The position numbers and the translations under genes are program-made. From contig NZ_JACHIU010000001.1 of the NCBI RefSeq assembly GCF_014207705.1, positions 4,704,501-4,768,500 on the forward strand: DNA of 64,000 nucleotides, in the 5' to 3' direction. The stretch's first letter is position 1. Each line of letters starts with the position of its first letter. Of the stretch, positions 52,269-60,842 are shown one piece after another. The stretch is from Sphaerisporangium rubeum (GTDB lineage Bacteria; Actinomycetota; Actinomycetes; Streptosporangiales; Streptosporangiaceae). The notes below the pieces were generated by a model, which saw nothing but the letters and a program-made list of their open reading frames with translations, did no database searches and was not told the DNA's origin.

Positions 52269-52892
52269 GTGTTCCCACGTCGTAATCAGGCCCCCGCGGA
52301 CGACGCCTCCGCCACGTCGGCCGACTCGCAGGCCAAGACCGCGGGCAAGGGCCGCCCCACCCCCAAGCGCAAGGACGCCGAGGGCCGCCGCCGGTCCCCG
52401 ATGACCGCCCCGGCCAACCGCAAAGAGGCGTACAAGCAGATGCGCGAACGCCAGGCCGCCGAGCGCGTGCGAGCCCGCGAGGGCATGATGCGCGGCGACG
52501 ACCGCTACCTGCCGGCGCGCGACCGCGGCCCGGCACGCAAGCTCGCGCGCGACTGGGTCGACTCGCGGCGCACGATCAGCCAGTACTTCCTGCCGTTCTC
52601 GCTGGCCCTGCTGCTCGTGCTGTGGACGATCCCCATGGTGCTCGGACAGACCGGCATCATCCTGTACTCCTACGCCATCACCTTCCTGTGGCCGCTGATG
52701 ATCGTCCTGGTGGTCGCCAGCTCCATCATGGTGTCGCAGCGGGTGCGCAAGGAGGTCGCGCGGAAGCTGCCGGACGAGAGCGTCAAGGGTGTCGGCTTCT
52801 ACGCCGCGATGCGCGCGCTGCAGATCCGGCGGCTGCGCTTCCCGCCTCCCACCGTGCGGCCCGGCGGAGAGCCCGTCGTCCCCAAGCGGTGA
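52269..52892 (+). CDS. DUF3043 membrane protein
   Basis: A 207-residue actinobacterial protein. A basic, disordered N-terminal third carries the family signature NRKEAYKQMRERQAAERVRA and MRGDDRYLPARDRGPARKLARDWVDSR (read in two parts), followed by two membrane helices (FLPFSLALLLVLWTIPMVLG; AITFLWPLMIVLVVASSIMV) and a basic tail. DUF3043 sits near cob genes in Mycobacterium too (Rv2206). Function unknown. An inverted repeat CCCCGTCCC/GGGACGGGG follows at about 52899-52927. Confidence 0.88.
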   Translation: MFPRRNQAPADDASATSADSQAKTAGKGRPTPKRKDAEGRRRSPMTAPANRKEAYKQMRERQAAERVRAREGMMRGDDRYLPARDRGPARKLARDWVDSRRTISQYFLPFSLALLLVLWTIPMVLGQTGIILYSYAITFLWPLMIVLVVASSIMVSQRVRKEVARKLPDESVKGVGFYAAMRALQIRRLRFPPPTVRPGGEPVVPKR

Positions 52893-52969
52893 GCCGCTCC
52901 CCGTCCCGCCTCGCACGGGGGACGGGGGCTCCCCCGGCCGGTCCGGCCGCGGAGGTTTAGGGTCTTGGC

Positions 52970-53968
52970 ATGGAATTCCGCCATCTCGGCCGCAGCGGTC
53001 TCAAAGTCAGCGAGATCAGCTACGGCAACTGGATCACCCACGGTTCCCAGGTCGAGGAGGACGCCGCCAAGGCGTGCGTCGCCGCCGCGCTCGACGAGGG
53101 GATCACGACGTTCGACACCGCCGACGTGTACGCCGGCACCCGGGCCGAGGATGTTCTCGGCCGGGCACTCGAGGGGCAGCGGCGCGACTCCCTTGAGATC
53201 TTCACCAAGGTCTACTGGCCGACCGGCCCCGGGGTGAACAACCGCGGCCTGTCGCGCAAGCACATCACCGAGTCGATCCACGGCTCGCTGCGGCGCCTGC
53301 GCACCGACTACGTGGACCTGTACCAGGCGCACCGGTTCGACTACGAGACGCCGCTCGAGGAGACGCTCAAGACGTTCGACGACCTGGTCCGGCAGGGCAA
53401 GGTCCTCTACGTCGGCGTCTCGGAGTGGAAGGCGTCGCAGATCGCCGAGGCGCTGCGCATCGCCGACCAGATGGGGTTCGACCGGCTGGTGTCCAACCAG
53501 CCGCAGTACTCCATGCTGTGGCGGGTCATCGAAGGCGAGATCGTGCCGCTGTGCGAGAAGGAAGGCGTCGGCCAGATCGTCTGGTCGCCGATCGCGCAGG
53601 GGGTGCTCACCGGCAAGTACCTGCCCGGCCAGGCGCCGCCTGAGGGCTCCCGGGCCACCGACGAGACCGGCGCCACCATGATCAACCGCTTCCTGCGCGA
53701 CGACGTGCTGTCGGCCGTACAGGACCTCAAGCCCGTCGCCTCCGACCTCGGGCTCAGCATGGCGCAGCTCGCCGTGGCCTGGGTGCTGCAGAACCCCAAC
53801 GTGTCGAGCGCCATCATCGGGGCCTCCAAGCCCGAGCAGGTGCGCGACAACGTCAAGGCGGCCGGCGTCAAACTCGACGCCGACGTGATGGCCAGAATCG
53901 ACGAGACGCTCGGCTCCCTGATCGAGCGCGACCCTTCTCGGACGGAAAGTCCGAATCCCCGGCCGTAG
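52970..53968 (+). CDS. Aldo/keto reductase
   Basis: A 332-residue NADPH-dependent TIM-barrel oxidoreductase. The family opening MEFRHLGRSGLKVSEISYGN, the active-site Asp-Tyr in FDTADVYAG, the Lys in IFTKVYWP and the His in LYQAHRFD are all present, as is the cofactor loop IIGASKPEQVRDN. It resembles the potassium-channel beta-subunit-like group. Substrate unknown. It is 77 bases after the DUF3043 gene. Confidence 0.9.
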   Translation: MEFRHLGRSGLKVSEISYGNWITHGSQVEEDAAKACVAAALDEGITTFDTADVYAGTRAEDVLGRALEGQRRDSLEIFTKVYWPTGPGVNNRGLSRKHITESIHGSLRRLRTDYVDLYQAHRFDYETPLEETLKTFDDLVRQGKVLYVGVSEWKASQIAEALRIADQMGFDRLVSNQPQYSMLWRVIEGEIVPLCEKEGVGQIVWSPIAQGVLTGKYLPGQAPPEGSRATDETGATMINRFLRDDVLSAVQDLKPVASDLGLSMAQLAVAWVLQNPNVSSAIIGASKPEQVRDNVKAAGVKLDADVMARIDETLGSLIERDPSRTESPNPRP

Positions 53969-54022
53969 TCGGTAAATGTCCTTATCCGGGGTAAAGGCGC
54001 GACCGTAAGGTCATCGGTGACC

Positions 54023-54074
54023 GGGGCCCTTCGTAATTCGTGTCACAACGGCACCATGCGACACGAAGGGCCCC
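54023..54074. terminator. Hairpin between aldo/keto reductase and small leftward gene
   Basis: GGGGCCCTTCGT and ACGAAGGGCCCC arms with a second inner TTCGTGTC/GACACGAA pairing that competes with the outer stem. It lies between convergent genes and can act both ways. Confidence 0.7.
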
Positions 54075-54078
54075 GTCG

Positions 54079-54285
54079 TCACTCCACACGCAGGGACATC
54101 CCCTTGTACTCGACCTTGTCGCCCTCCAGCAGCGACACCTGCTCGACACCGGAATTGAGGAGCCCTTTCCAGTTTTCCCCGAGCCACGACTCCGCGTCCG
54201 CCTGGCTCGGAAACACCTCCCGGGGAAGCAGGCCCTCGGTCACCTCACCGCCATTGGCATTTTCATATCGCCACCGCCAAGTCAT
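54079..54285 (-). CDS. Small conserved-looking hypothetical protein (68 aa)
   Basis: A 68-residue acidic soluble protein, MTWRWRYENANGGEV at its start and a DAESWLGENWKGLL helix, then a strand pair ending YKGMSLRVE. It looks like a compact actinobacterial orphan fold of unknown role. GGAG precedes the ATG at 54285. An ATG-GCA-TGA triplet frame overlaps the start and could act as a tiny leader. Confidence 0.65.
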   Translation of the reverse strand: MTWRWRYENANGGEVTEGLLPREVFPSQADAESWLGENWKGLLNSGVEQVSLLEGDKVEYKGMSLRVE

Positions 54286-54438
54286 GCCATACGCTCCTTT
54301 TCGCGGGGTTCGCCGAACGCCTCCCGGGGCTCTGGCAGACCCTATCTCCTGGGAGTGTCCCGCAGATCTTGCCGTGGGGGCGCGCGGACAGGCCGAGGAG
54401 CACCCGACCGACATCCGACCACGCTAGGAGCACGTCCC

Positions 54439-54732
54439 ATGCCGCCTGAGAACACCCCGGCACGGGTCCCCGCTCACCTCACCCCCAAGGCCCCCACCAC
54501 ACCGGCGTTCCCCACGACCACCTCCGAGGTCCCCACCTCGCAGACCTCCCCGGCGACCCACACACCGGTATTTGCCGCGACCACCGCCGTGGTCCCCACC
54601 TCGCGAACCTCCCCGGCGACCCGCACACCGGTATCTCCCGTGACCACCACCGAGGTCCCCACCTCGCGAACCTCCCCGGCGACCCACGCACCGGCGTTTC
54701 GCGCGTCCCTCTCCCCTGCCGAGGCACGGTGA
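54439..54732 (+). CDS. Thr/Ser/Pro repeat leader protein coupled to cobU
   Basis: A 97-residue low-complexity frame with a good TAGGAG site upstream. Residues 26-88 are three copies of a 21-residue repeat of the form TTSEVPTSQTSPATHTPVFAA. There is no signal peptide. Its stop overlaps the GTG of cobU (GTGA), so translation of cobU is probably coupled to it. It could be a true small protein, or a leader whose length varies by repeat number. No known family. Confidence 0.5.
   Translation: MPPENTPARVPAHLTPKAPTTPAFPTTTSEVPTSQTSPATHTPVFAATTAVVPTSRTSPATRTPVSPVTTTEVPTSRTSPATHAPAFRASLSPAEAR
54514..54702 (+). repeat. 63-bp tandem repeat (3 copies)
   Basis: Three consecutive 63-base units, each beginning ACCACC and containing CCCCACCTCG, inside the leader frame ahead of cobU. 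The unit length is a multiple of three, so the reading frame is kept if copies are gained or lost. Confidence 0.88.
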
Positions 54733-55835
54733 AGGTCCAGCTCTCCGGGACGGCCGGGCCGTTCGGGTGGCCCGAACCCGCGTGCGGGTGCGCCTCCTGC
54801 TCCCGGCTCTCCCCCGGTCACCGCGTCCCCACGTCCATCGTGCTCGACGACATGGTGCGGCTGGCACCCCCGGCGGGCCTGCCACTCGCGCCACCGGCCT
54901 CCCTGCCGAAGGGATACCGCATGACGGTCACCCCCGACGGGCACGCCGTCAGCGGGCCCGACCGCGGCCGGGTCCTGCACGCCGTGGCGCCTGAGGACGA
55001 AGGCCGGGGCGACCCGTCGCCGAGCTGGGCCGAGGACGCCTACGACCTTGTGCTCATCGACCTGCTCGACCGGCCGCAGCGGCTCGGCGACCTGCGGCGG
55101 CGCGGCCTCGTGACCGCGCGGACCCAGGTCATCGCCGTCCACCTGGACCACCGGCTGCCGTCGGAGGCCGAACTGACCCGCCGCCTCGCGTTCTGGGGAG
55201 CGCACGCCGTGGACGACGGCACCATCCTCGACACCCGGCACCTCCCCCCGCCACGACCCACCCCGCCGCGCCGCACCCTCATCCTCGGCGGGGCCCGGTC
55301 CGGCAAATCCGCCGAAGCCGAACTGCGGCTCATCACCGAGCCCGACGTCACCTACGTCGCCACCGGCCCCGCGGGCCGCCGCGACCCCGAGTGGCTGGCC
55401 CGTGTCCGCGCGCACCAGCGCCGCCGTCCCCCGTACTGGACCACCATCGAGACCACCGAACTCGCCACCCTCCTGCGCACCGCCACCGGCCCCCTCCTCA
55501 TCGACGGCATCGGCACCTGGCTCACCGCCGTCTTCGACGGCTGCGGCGCCTGGGACGACCCCGCGCACGACCGTCCCCGCGGCCGCAGACCCGTCCGCTT
55601 CGGCACCGCACTCGACGCCGTCGCCGCCCGCTGCGACGACCTGATCGCCGCCTGGCGCCAAACCCGGGCCCAGGTCGTGGCCGTCAGCGACGAAGTCGGC
55701 CTGAGCGTCGTCCCCGCCACCGCCGCCGGCCGCGTCTTCCGCGACGCCCTGGGCCGCCTCAACCAGCGCCTCACCACCGAATCCGAAGAAACCACCTTCG
55801 TCCTGGCCGGCCGCCCCATCCCCCTCCTGACCTGA
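54729..55835 (+). CDS. cobU: Bifunctional adenosylcobinamide kinase/guanylyltransferase with extra N-terminal domain
   Basis: A 368-residue CobU that phosphorylates and GMP-activates adenosylcobinamide in cobalamin salvage. The CobU domain occupies the C-terminal half: P-loop LILGGARSGKS at about 184-194, YVATGPAGRRDPEW, IDGIGTWL and SDEVGLSVVP. The first 175 residues are extra; LSGTAGPFGWPEPACGCASC resembles the start of PhnP/RNase Z-type metallo-beta-lactamase folds but the HxHxDH motif is missing, so it looks like a degenerate domain. GTG start overlaps the repeat leader. Confidence 0.9.
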   Translation: MKVQLSGTAGPFGWPEPACGCASCSRLSPGHRVPTSIVLDDMVRLAPPAGLPLAPPASLPKGYRMTVTPDGHAVSGPDRGRVLHAVAPEDEGRGDPSPSWAEDAYDLVLIDLLDRPQRLGDLRRRGLVTARTQVIAVHLDHRLPSEAELTRRLAFWGAHAVDDGTILDTRHLPPPRPTPPRRTLILGGARSGKSAEAELRLITEPDVTYVATGPAGRRDPEWLARVRAHQRRRPPYWTTIETTELATLLRTATGPLLIDGIGTWLTAVFDGCGAWDDPAHDRPRGRRPVRFGTALDAVAARCDDLIAAWRQTRAQVVAVSDEVGLSVVPATAAGRVFRDALGRLNQRLTTESEETTFVLAGRPIPLLT

Positions 55836-56046
55836 CCACCTGTCGCCGCGTCCTCCCACCTTTCGGACGCCGACGACCAGCCCCAGAAGCCCCCCGGCAA
55901 CACCGGGACCATCGCCTCCCCCAGCGGCCCGGCGACGGCCCCGTCCTACGTACCCATAACGGCCCTGTCCAGGTCCCCCACCCAGTCCACCACGACCGCA
56001 CCTCCTCGAACGGCCACACGGCCCGGGGATGGCTGAACCCCATCAG
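55836..56046. other. Non-coding spacer after cobU
   Basis: About 210 bases of C-rich sequence between the cobU stop and the first dispersed repeat. No start with a ribosome site, hairpin terminator or conserved frame was recognised. cobT, which neighbours cobS or cobU in some related genomes, is not here. Confidence 0.5.
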
Positions 56047-56697
56047 GCTGCCGCGTCCCCAGCCCACCCATCAGAGTCGACCCACTCAGACCGACCGGCC
56101 CACCCACACCCCCCCAACCACCAGACCGCGCAACAACCGCACGGCACGAGACGCGGTGCGGCACGAGACACGACTCGACACGCTCGATGCGGCTCGGCTC
56201 GGGGTGGGTGATGCGAATCGTCCACCCGTCGCGGCACGGCTTCACGTTCACCTGCACGCCGTATCCGGTCACCACCGCGACGGCGAGACGAGTCACGGCT
56301 CGGTGCAACCACCTCCGAGTGCAGATGATCCGGCCGTGCCTTCCCGCACGACCAGACCCCTGCGGGATGGCAAACCCCACTGGGTTGCCGCGTCCCCTGC
56401 CCACCCATCAGAGTCGACCCACTGAAACCGACCGGCCCACCCACAACCCCCACCTGGCCGACCGCGCTGACAACACGACACAACGCGGCACTACTGGACA
56501 CAACACGACATCAGGCACGGCACCAGGCACGGCACGGCACGGCAAGCGATGCAGACGCGTGCAGATGATCCAGCCGTGCCTTCCCGCAAGCGCCACAACC
56601 CTGCAGGGATGGAAACCCACTGGGCTGCCGCGTCCCCTGCCCACCCATCAGAGTCGACCCACTCAGACCGACCGGCCCACCCACAACCCCCCAACCA
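56047..56697 (+). repeat. Dispersed repeat family, three forward copies
   Basis: Three copies of a core of about 75-135 bases at 56047-56121, 56319-56455 and 56559-56697. The core has CTGCCGCGTCCCC, then CCCACCCATCAGAGTCGACC and GACCGACCGGCCCACCCACA. The second and third copies share a longer upstream block (GTGCAGATGATCC) and lie exactly 240 bases apart. After each core comes a variable tract of CACGG/CACGA pentamers, for example around 56707-56770. No frame in it looks coding. Confidence 0.8.
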
Positions 56698-56965
56698 CTC
56701 GGCGGCGAAACAGCACGCGGCACGGCACGCGGCACGACACGCGGCACGACACGCGGCACGACACGGCCACGCGGCCAGTGCCTTTACAGCTCTGCGCAAG
56801 CCGTCACATTCATCCGTACGCCGTACCTGATCACCACCGCGACGACGGCACGGGGATTCGGCAAATCGTTGCTTCTCCAAGGGTGCGCGTGAGTTCGGCA
56901 GCCCGTCCAGCGTTGTACCGTGTGCCGTTGCTTGCCGGATGTCATGTCGTGTCGCATGCATGAGC

Positions 56966-57325
56966 CGCGTTCGACGTCGTGACCGTCCTGCTTCTCCGCC
57001 TCAAGGAACGGGTCCACGCTCACCGAGTCTCCCGCACCAAGAAAGCCGTGGCCCGCTTGCGGATGTCGACGTCCTCACGCGGCCGGCGGTTTTCCCGCCG
57101 CCACGCCGCCAGTTCCCCACGTTCGCCGCTGGTCAGCCCATCACGTTCACCGGCGTCGACCTCGGCGGTGCGGATACAGTTCCGCACCGCGGCCTCGGTC
57201 AGATCGAAGTCCCAGGCCATCTGGCCGATCGAACGATCACTACGCCGGCACAGCTCGACGATCTCGGCTTTGACCTCCGGCGTGAACGAGCGGCGAGGAC
57301 GCTACTTGTTCCCCATGCTCTCCAT
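56966..57325 (-). pseudogene. IS3-family transposase remnant (OrfA with amber stop, truncated OrfB)
   Basis: Minus-strand OrfA of an IS3-type element: ATG then GNK, an in-frame TAG where Tyr is expected, then RPRRSFTPEVKAEIVELC, the helix-turn-helix QMAWDFDLTEAAVR, and the leucine-zipper-like AELAAWRRENRRPREDVDI region ending RATAFLVRETR. OrfB begins just after the OrfA stop (VDPFLEAEKQDGHDVERG) and is lost after about 20 codons. The catalytic DDE domain is absent. The element is dead and lies between the forward and inverted repeat clusters. Confidence 0.83.
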
Positions 57326-57433
57326 GATGGACATCCTTCCGGGGATGAACCTCTGATGTCCGTCAAACCGGATCAAGACACCCTGGCGTGACTCGAGTCG
57401 TGTCGGACCGGGTCTCATGTCGGACCGGGTCTA

Positions 57434-57832
57434 GTGCCGTGTGTTGTCTCGCGGTCGGGTGGCGGGGGGTTGTGGGTGGGCCGGTCGGTCTGAGTGGGCC
57501 GGCTCTGATGGGTGGGCAGGGGACGCAACAGCCCAGTGGGGTTTTCGATCCCGCAGGGATGAGACCTTGCACCAAGGCGCAGCCGAATCACCTGCTCGCG
57601 GAGGCTAGGGGGACCGAGCCGTCCCCCGCTCGCCATCGCGGTGCCGGTCGGATTCGACGTACAGACGAACCGTGAAGTCGTGCCGCGACGGGTGTAATGC
57701 TCTGCACCGCATCGCGCACCCAAGTCGAGTCTCGTGCCGTGTGTTGTTTCGCGGCCGGGTGGCGGGGGGTTGTGGGTGGGCCGGTCGGTCTGAGTGGGCC
57801 GGCTCTGATGGGTGGGCAGGGGACGCAACAGC
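57434..57832 (-). repeat. Dispersed repeat family, two inverted copies
   Basis: Two copies in the opposite orientation to the 56.0-56.7 kb set, at about 57434-57602 and 57734-57832, exactly 300 bases apart. They share GGGTGGGCCGGTCGGTCTGAG, split here as GGGTGGGCCGG plus TCGGTCTGAG, and TGATGGGTGGGCAGGGGACG. Flanks also match the forward set: a CCCGTCGCGGCACG block near 57685 corresponds to one near 56225. The inverted arrangement brackets the IS3 remnant. Confidence 0.8.
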
Positions 57833-58025
57833 CGGAGGGGGTTATCACCTCGTAGAGGTGTGGCTTCGCGACACACAGCACGACACGACACGACACACGG
57901 CACGGCATGACACGTGTTGGTCCGTGCGCTCTTCGAGTCGGTGCCGTATCGGCGGGACGTGGTGCGGTGGCCGGTCGGTGGGTGGGTTCGCGCGGGGGGA
58001 GGCGGGAGGCGTGATACTGGGGAGT

Positions 58026-58796
58026 GTGACGACCTCGTCTTCCGGGGAACGGCCGGTGGCCGAGGGGCTGCGGCTGGCGGTCGGGACGTTGACCGTCTGG
58101 CCTGTGGGGACGGCTCGGGTCGACCAGGGGACGACCTCTTGGGCCATGACGCTGGCACCTCTCGTGGGGGTGGCGCTGGGGGTCGTGGCGGCGGGGGTCA
58201 TGGCGTTGGCGGGGCTGGTTGTGGGGGGGTTGCTCGCGGCGGTGCTCGGGGTGGGGGTGCTCGCGGTGCTCACGCGGGGGCTTCATCTGGACGGGCTGGC
58301 GGATCTGGCGGACGGGCTGGGGAGCGGCAGGGCCGCGCCGGAGGCGCTGGAGATCATGAAGCGGTCGGACATCGGGCCGTTCGGCGTGATGGCGCTGGTG
58401 TTCACGCTGCTGGTGCAGGTGGCGGCGGCGAGCGAGGCGGGGGCCGTGGCGCTGGTGGTGGCGTGTGTGACGGGACGGCTGGCGGTGACGTGGGCCTGTG
58501 TGGCGGGAGTGCCCGCGGCGCGGCCGGAAGGGCTCGGGGCCATGGTGGCGGGGTCGGTGCGGCGCAGCGACGCGATCATCGTGACGGCCGCGGCGGGGGT
58601 GGTGGCCTTGCTCACAGGAGTGGCGACCGGCGTTCCCCTGGCGTACGTGCTCGGGCCGGCCGCGGGACTGGGGGCCGCGTGGCTTCTCCAGACGCATGCC
58701 GTGCGGCGGCTCGGCGGCATCACCGGGGACGTGCTCGGCGCTCTGGTGGAGACCGCCACCGCGGCGGCCCTCCTCGTCAGCGCGATGCTGATCTGA
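58026..58796 (+). CDS. cobS: Adenosylcobinamide-GDP ribazoletransferase (cobalamin synthase)
   Basis: A 256-residue integral membrane enzyme that joins adenosylcobinamide-GDP to alpha-ribazole. The N-terminus GLRLAVGTLTVWPVG and the key motif TRGLHLDGLADLADGLG are family signatures; five to six hydrophobic helices follow. GTG 58026 or GTG 58011 could be the start; neither has an ideal ribosome site. It is separated from cobU by 2.2 kb of repeats. Confidence 0.9.
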   Translation: MTTSSSGERPVAEGLRLAVGTLTVWPVGTARVDQGTTSWAMTLAPLVGVALGVVAAGVMALAGLVVGGLLAAVLGVGVLAVLTRGLHLDGLADLADGLGSGRAAPEALEIMKRSDIGPFGVMALVFTLLVQVAAASEAGAVALVVACVTGRLAVTWACVAGVPAARPEGLGAMVAGSVRRSDAIIVTAAAGVVALLTGVATGVPLAYVLGPAAGLGAAWLLQTHAVRRLGGITGDVLGALVETATAAALLVSAMLI

Positions 58797-59177
58797 CAGT
58801 CGATCGGACACGATTCGAGAGTTCGTGACTGGTTCCAGAACTGATCGCGACCGCCTCCCGGCCCCACTGGTCCGAACCCGACTCTCATCACCCCATCCGC
58901 CACCGGTCAAAGAACCGATCAAGTCCGAACCCCCACACCCGGGACCCTGACCCGACCCCCGAACCCGGACGCCCCCAACACCATCCGGCTCCGATCAAAG
59001 AACCGATCGAGACCGATCCCACCCTCAAGGCCCTGACCGGCCCTCGGACCCGAACGCTCCCCACCCCCATCCGCCACCGATCCCACCAGCCCGCTCCATC
59101 CCCACCCAGCGACCCGGAATTCGTCGGACGAACCCTCGTTTATGCGTACGGAGCAAGCACGGCTAGCATCGGCTCAC
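58797..59177. other. Intergenic region between cobS and pepA
   Basis: About 380 bases of C-rich DNA. It contains the 86-88 bp tandem repeat and, near its right end, a possible -10 box TAGCAT (59162-59167) eleven bases ahead of the GTG of the aminopeptidase gene. No gene seen. Confidence 0.5.
58894..59090 (+). repeat. 86-88 bp imperfect tandem repeat (about 2.3 copies)
   Basis: Units begin with CATCCG at 58894, 58982 and 59068. Shared blocks include TCAAAGAACCGATC and CCCTGACC. No reading frame is kept between the units. Possible structural or regulatory role ahead of pepA; nothing further can be said. Confidence 0.7.
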
Positions 59178-60674
59178 GTGACGACAGTGCGACTTAACGC
59201 GCCTGACCCGAGGTCGGTGGAGTCCGACGCCCTCGTGATCGGGATCCACAGTTCCCCAGACGGCCCGCGTCCCGCCGCCGGCGCCGAGGGCATCGATGAC
59301 GCCATCGCGGGTGGGCTGGCGGCCACGCTCGGTGCGCTGGGCTTCGGCGGTGCGGCGGGTGAGACGGCCAAGTTCCCGTCGTTCGGGGCCGTGGCGGCGA
59401 CGGTGATCGTCGCCGTGGGGCTGGGGGACGAGCCGGGGGACGGCGCATACGATCTCGAGGTGCTGCGGCGGGCCGCGGGTACGGCGGTGCGGTCGCTGGC
59501 GGGGACGGGGCGGGCGGCGCTGGCGCTGCCGGCCGGTACGGCGGGGCAGGTCGAGGCGGTGGCGCTCGGCGGGCTGCTCGGGGCGTACGTGTTCACCAAG
59601 TACCGCACGGGCAAGGAGAAGGCGCCGGTCGGTGAGCTGGCGGTGCTCAGTGACGCCGGCGAGGCGCAGGAGGCGCTCGACCGGGCGGCGACGCTGGCCG
59701 AGTCGGTGTGCCTGGTGCGCGATCTGGTCAACACGCCGCCGTGCGACCTGCCGCCGGCAAGGTTCGCCGAGCTGGCCGAGGAGCTCGGTGACAAGGCGGG
59801 GCTGACCGTCGATGTGCTCGACGAGGCGGCGCTGAGGAGCGGCGGTTTCGGGGGCATCGTCGGGGTCGGCCAGGGGTCGGTGAATCCGCCGCGGCTGGTG
59901 CGGCTCGGTTACGAGCACCCTGAGGCGACGTCGCGTGTGGCGTTCGTCGGCAAGGGGATCACGTTCGACTCCGGAGGACTGTCGCTGAAGCCGTCGGCGT
60001 CCATGGCGTGGATGAAGTCCGACATGGGTGGCGCGGGGGCCGTGCTCGGCGCGCTGCTCGCCGTCGCGCGGCTCGGGCTGCGGGTGAACGCGGTCGGCTA
60101 TCTGTGCCTGGCGGAGAACATGCCGAGCGGCACGGCGCAGCGGCCCTCCGACGTGCTCACCACCTACAGCGGCAAGACCGTCGAGGTGCTCGACACCGAC
60201 GCCGAGGGCCGGCTGGTGCTGGTGGACGGCATCGCGCGGGCCGCCGAGGACGATCCGGACGTCATCGTGGACGTGGCCACGCTCACCGGCGCGCAGATCG
60301 TCGCGCTCGGCTGGCGCACCAGTGGCGTCATGGCCTCCGACGACGAGCTGCGCGCCGACGTGGTGGAGACCGCCGTCGCGCAGGGTGAGGCGGCGTGGGG
60401 CATGCCGCTGCCTGAGGAGCTGCGCAAGGGCCTGGACTCTCCGGTCGCCGACATCGCGAACCTCAATCCCGAGCGGTCCGGCAGCATGCTCGCGGCGGGC
60501 ATCTTCCTGCGTGAGTTCGTGCCGGACGGCGTGCGCTGGGCCCACATCGACATGGCAGGGCCGGCGTTCAACAAGGAGGCGCCGCACGGGTACACCCCGA
60601 AGGGCGGCACCGGAGTGATCACTCGCACGCTGGTCGCCCTCGCCGAGCGCCACCAGAGCGCGCGAGAGGCATGA
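59178..60674 (+). CDS. pepA: Leucyl aminopeptidase (M17)
   Basis: A 498-residue cytosolic M17 aminopeptidase. The metal and catalytic motifs are VGKGITFDSGGLSLKPS (Lys and Asp ligands), WMKSDMGGAGAVLG, and the hallmark DTDAEGRLVLVDG. The N-terminal macro-like domain covers about 1-170. The start is probably GTG 59178, since the residues read from an ATG at 59142 are not part of the fold; transcription may be leaderless. Position relative to dlaT matches Rv2213 (pepB). Confidence 0.91.
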   Translation: MTTVRLNAPDPRSVESDALVIGIHSSPDGPRPAAGAEGIDDAIAGGLAATLGALGFGGAAGETAKFPSFGAVAATVIVAVGLGDEPGDGAYDLEVLRRAAGTAVRSLAGTGRAALALPAGTAGQVEAVALGGLLGAYVFTKYRTGKEKAPVGELAVLSDAGEAQEALDRAATLAESVCLVRDLVNTPPCDLPPARFAELAEELGDKAGLTVDVLDEAALRSGGFGGIVGVGQGSVNPPRLVRLGYEHPEATSRVAFVGKGITFDSGGLSLKPSASMAWMKSDMGGAGAVLGALLAVARLGLRVNAVGYLCLAENMPSGTAQRPSDVLTTYSGKTVEVLDTDAEGRLVLVDGIARAAEDDPDVIVDVATLTGAQIVALGWRTSGVMASDDELRADVVETAVAQGEAAWGMPLPEELRKGLDSPVADIANLNPERSGSMLAAGIFLREFVPDGVRWAHIDMAGPAFNKEAPHGYTPKGGTGVITRTLVALAERHQSAREA

Positions 60675-60842
60675 TGGGCCGGGGACGCGTGTGCGCGGCC
60701 CCGGCGCGTACCGGCGGCCGAGCGGGTCACATGTACGCGGGACAAGTGAAAAGATGCTGTTGGGCGGGCCGGGAGCGTGGCGGGAGCGACCACGGGCAGC
60801 ACCCGGCCGTCAGAGCCCACCGATCCGACAAGGAGCTTTCCA

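Noticed and set aside
53969-54728. Cobalamin riboswitch ahead of cobU
   Set aside because: No B12-box-like conserved block was found; the only strong structure is the terminator hairpin at 54023-54074.
56319-57832. CRISPR array suggested by repeated CCTGC(A/G)GGATGG words and regular spacing
   Set aside because: Only five copies, in two orientations, with conservation extending over 75-170 bases and no unique spacers of uniform length; no cas genes in the window.
59163-60653. Long antisense frame opposite the leucyl aminopeptidase gene
   Set aside because: His/Arg/Asp-rich shadow with no motif; the M17 motifs on the plus strand explain the DNA.
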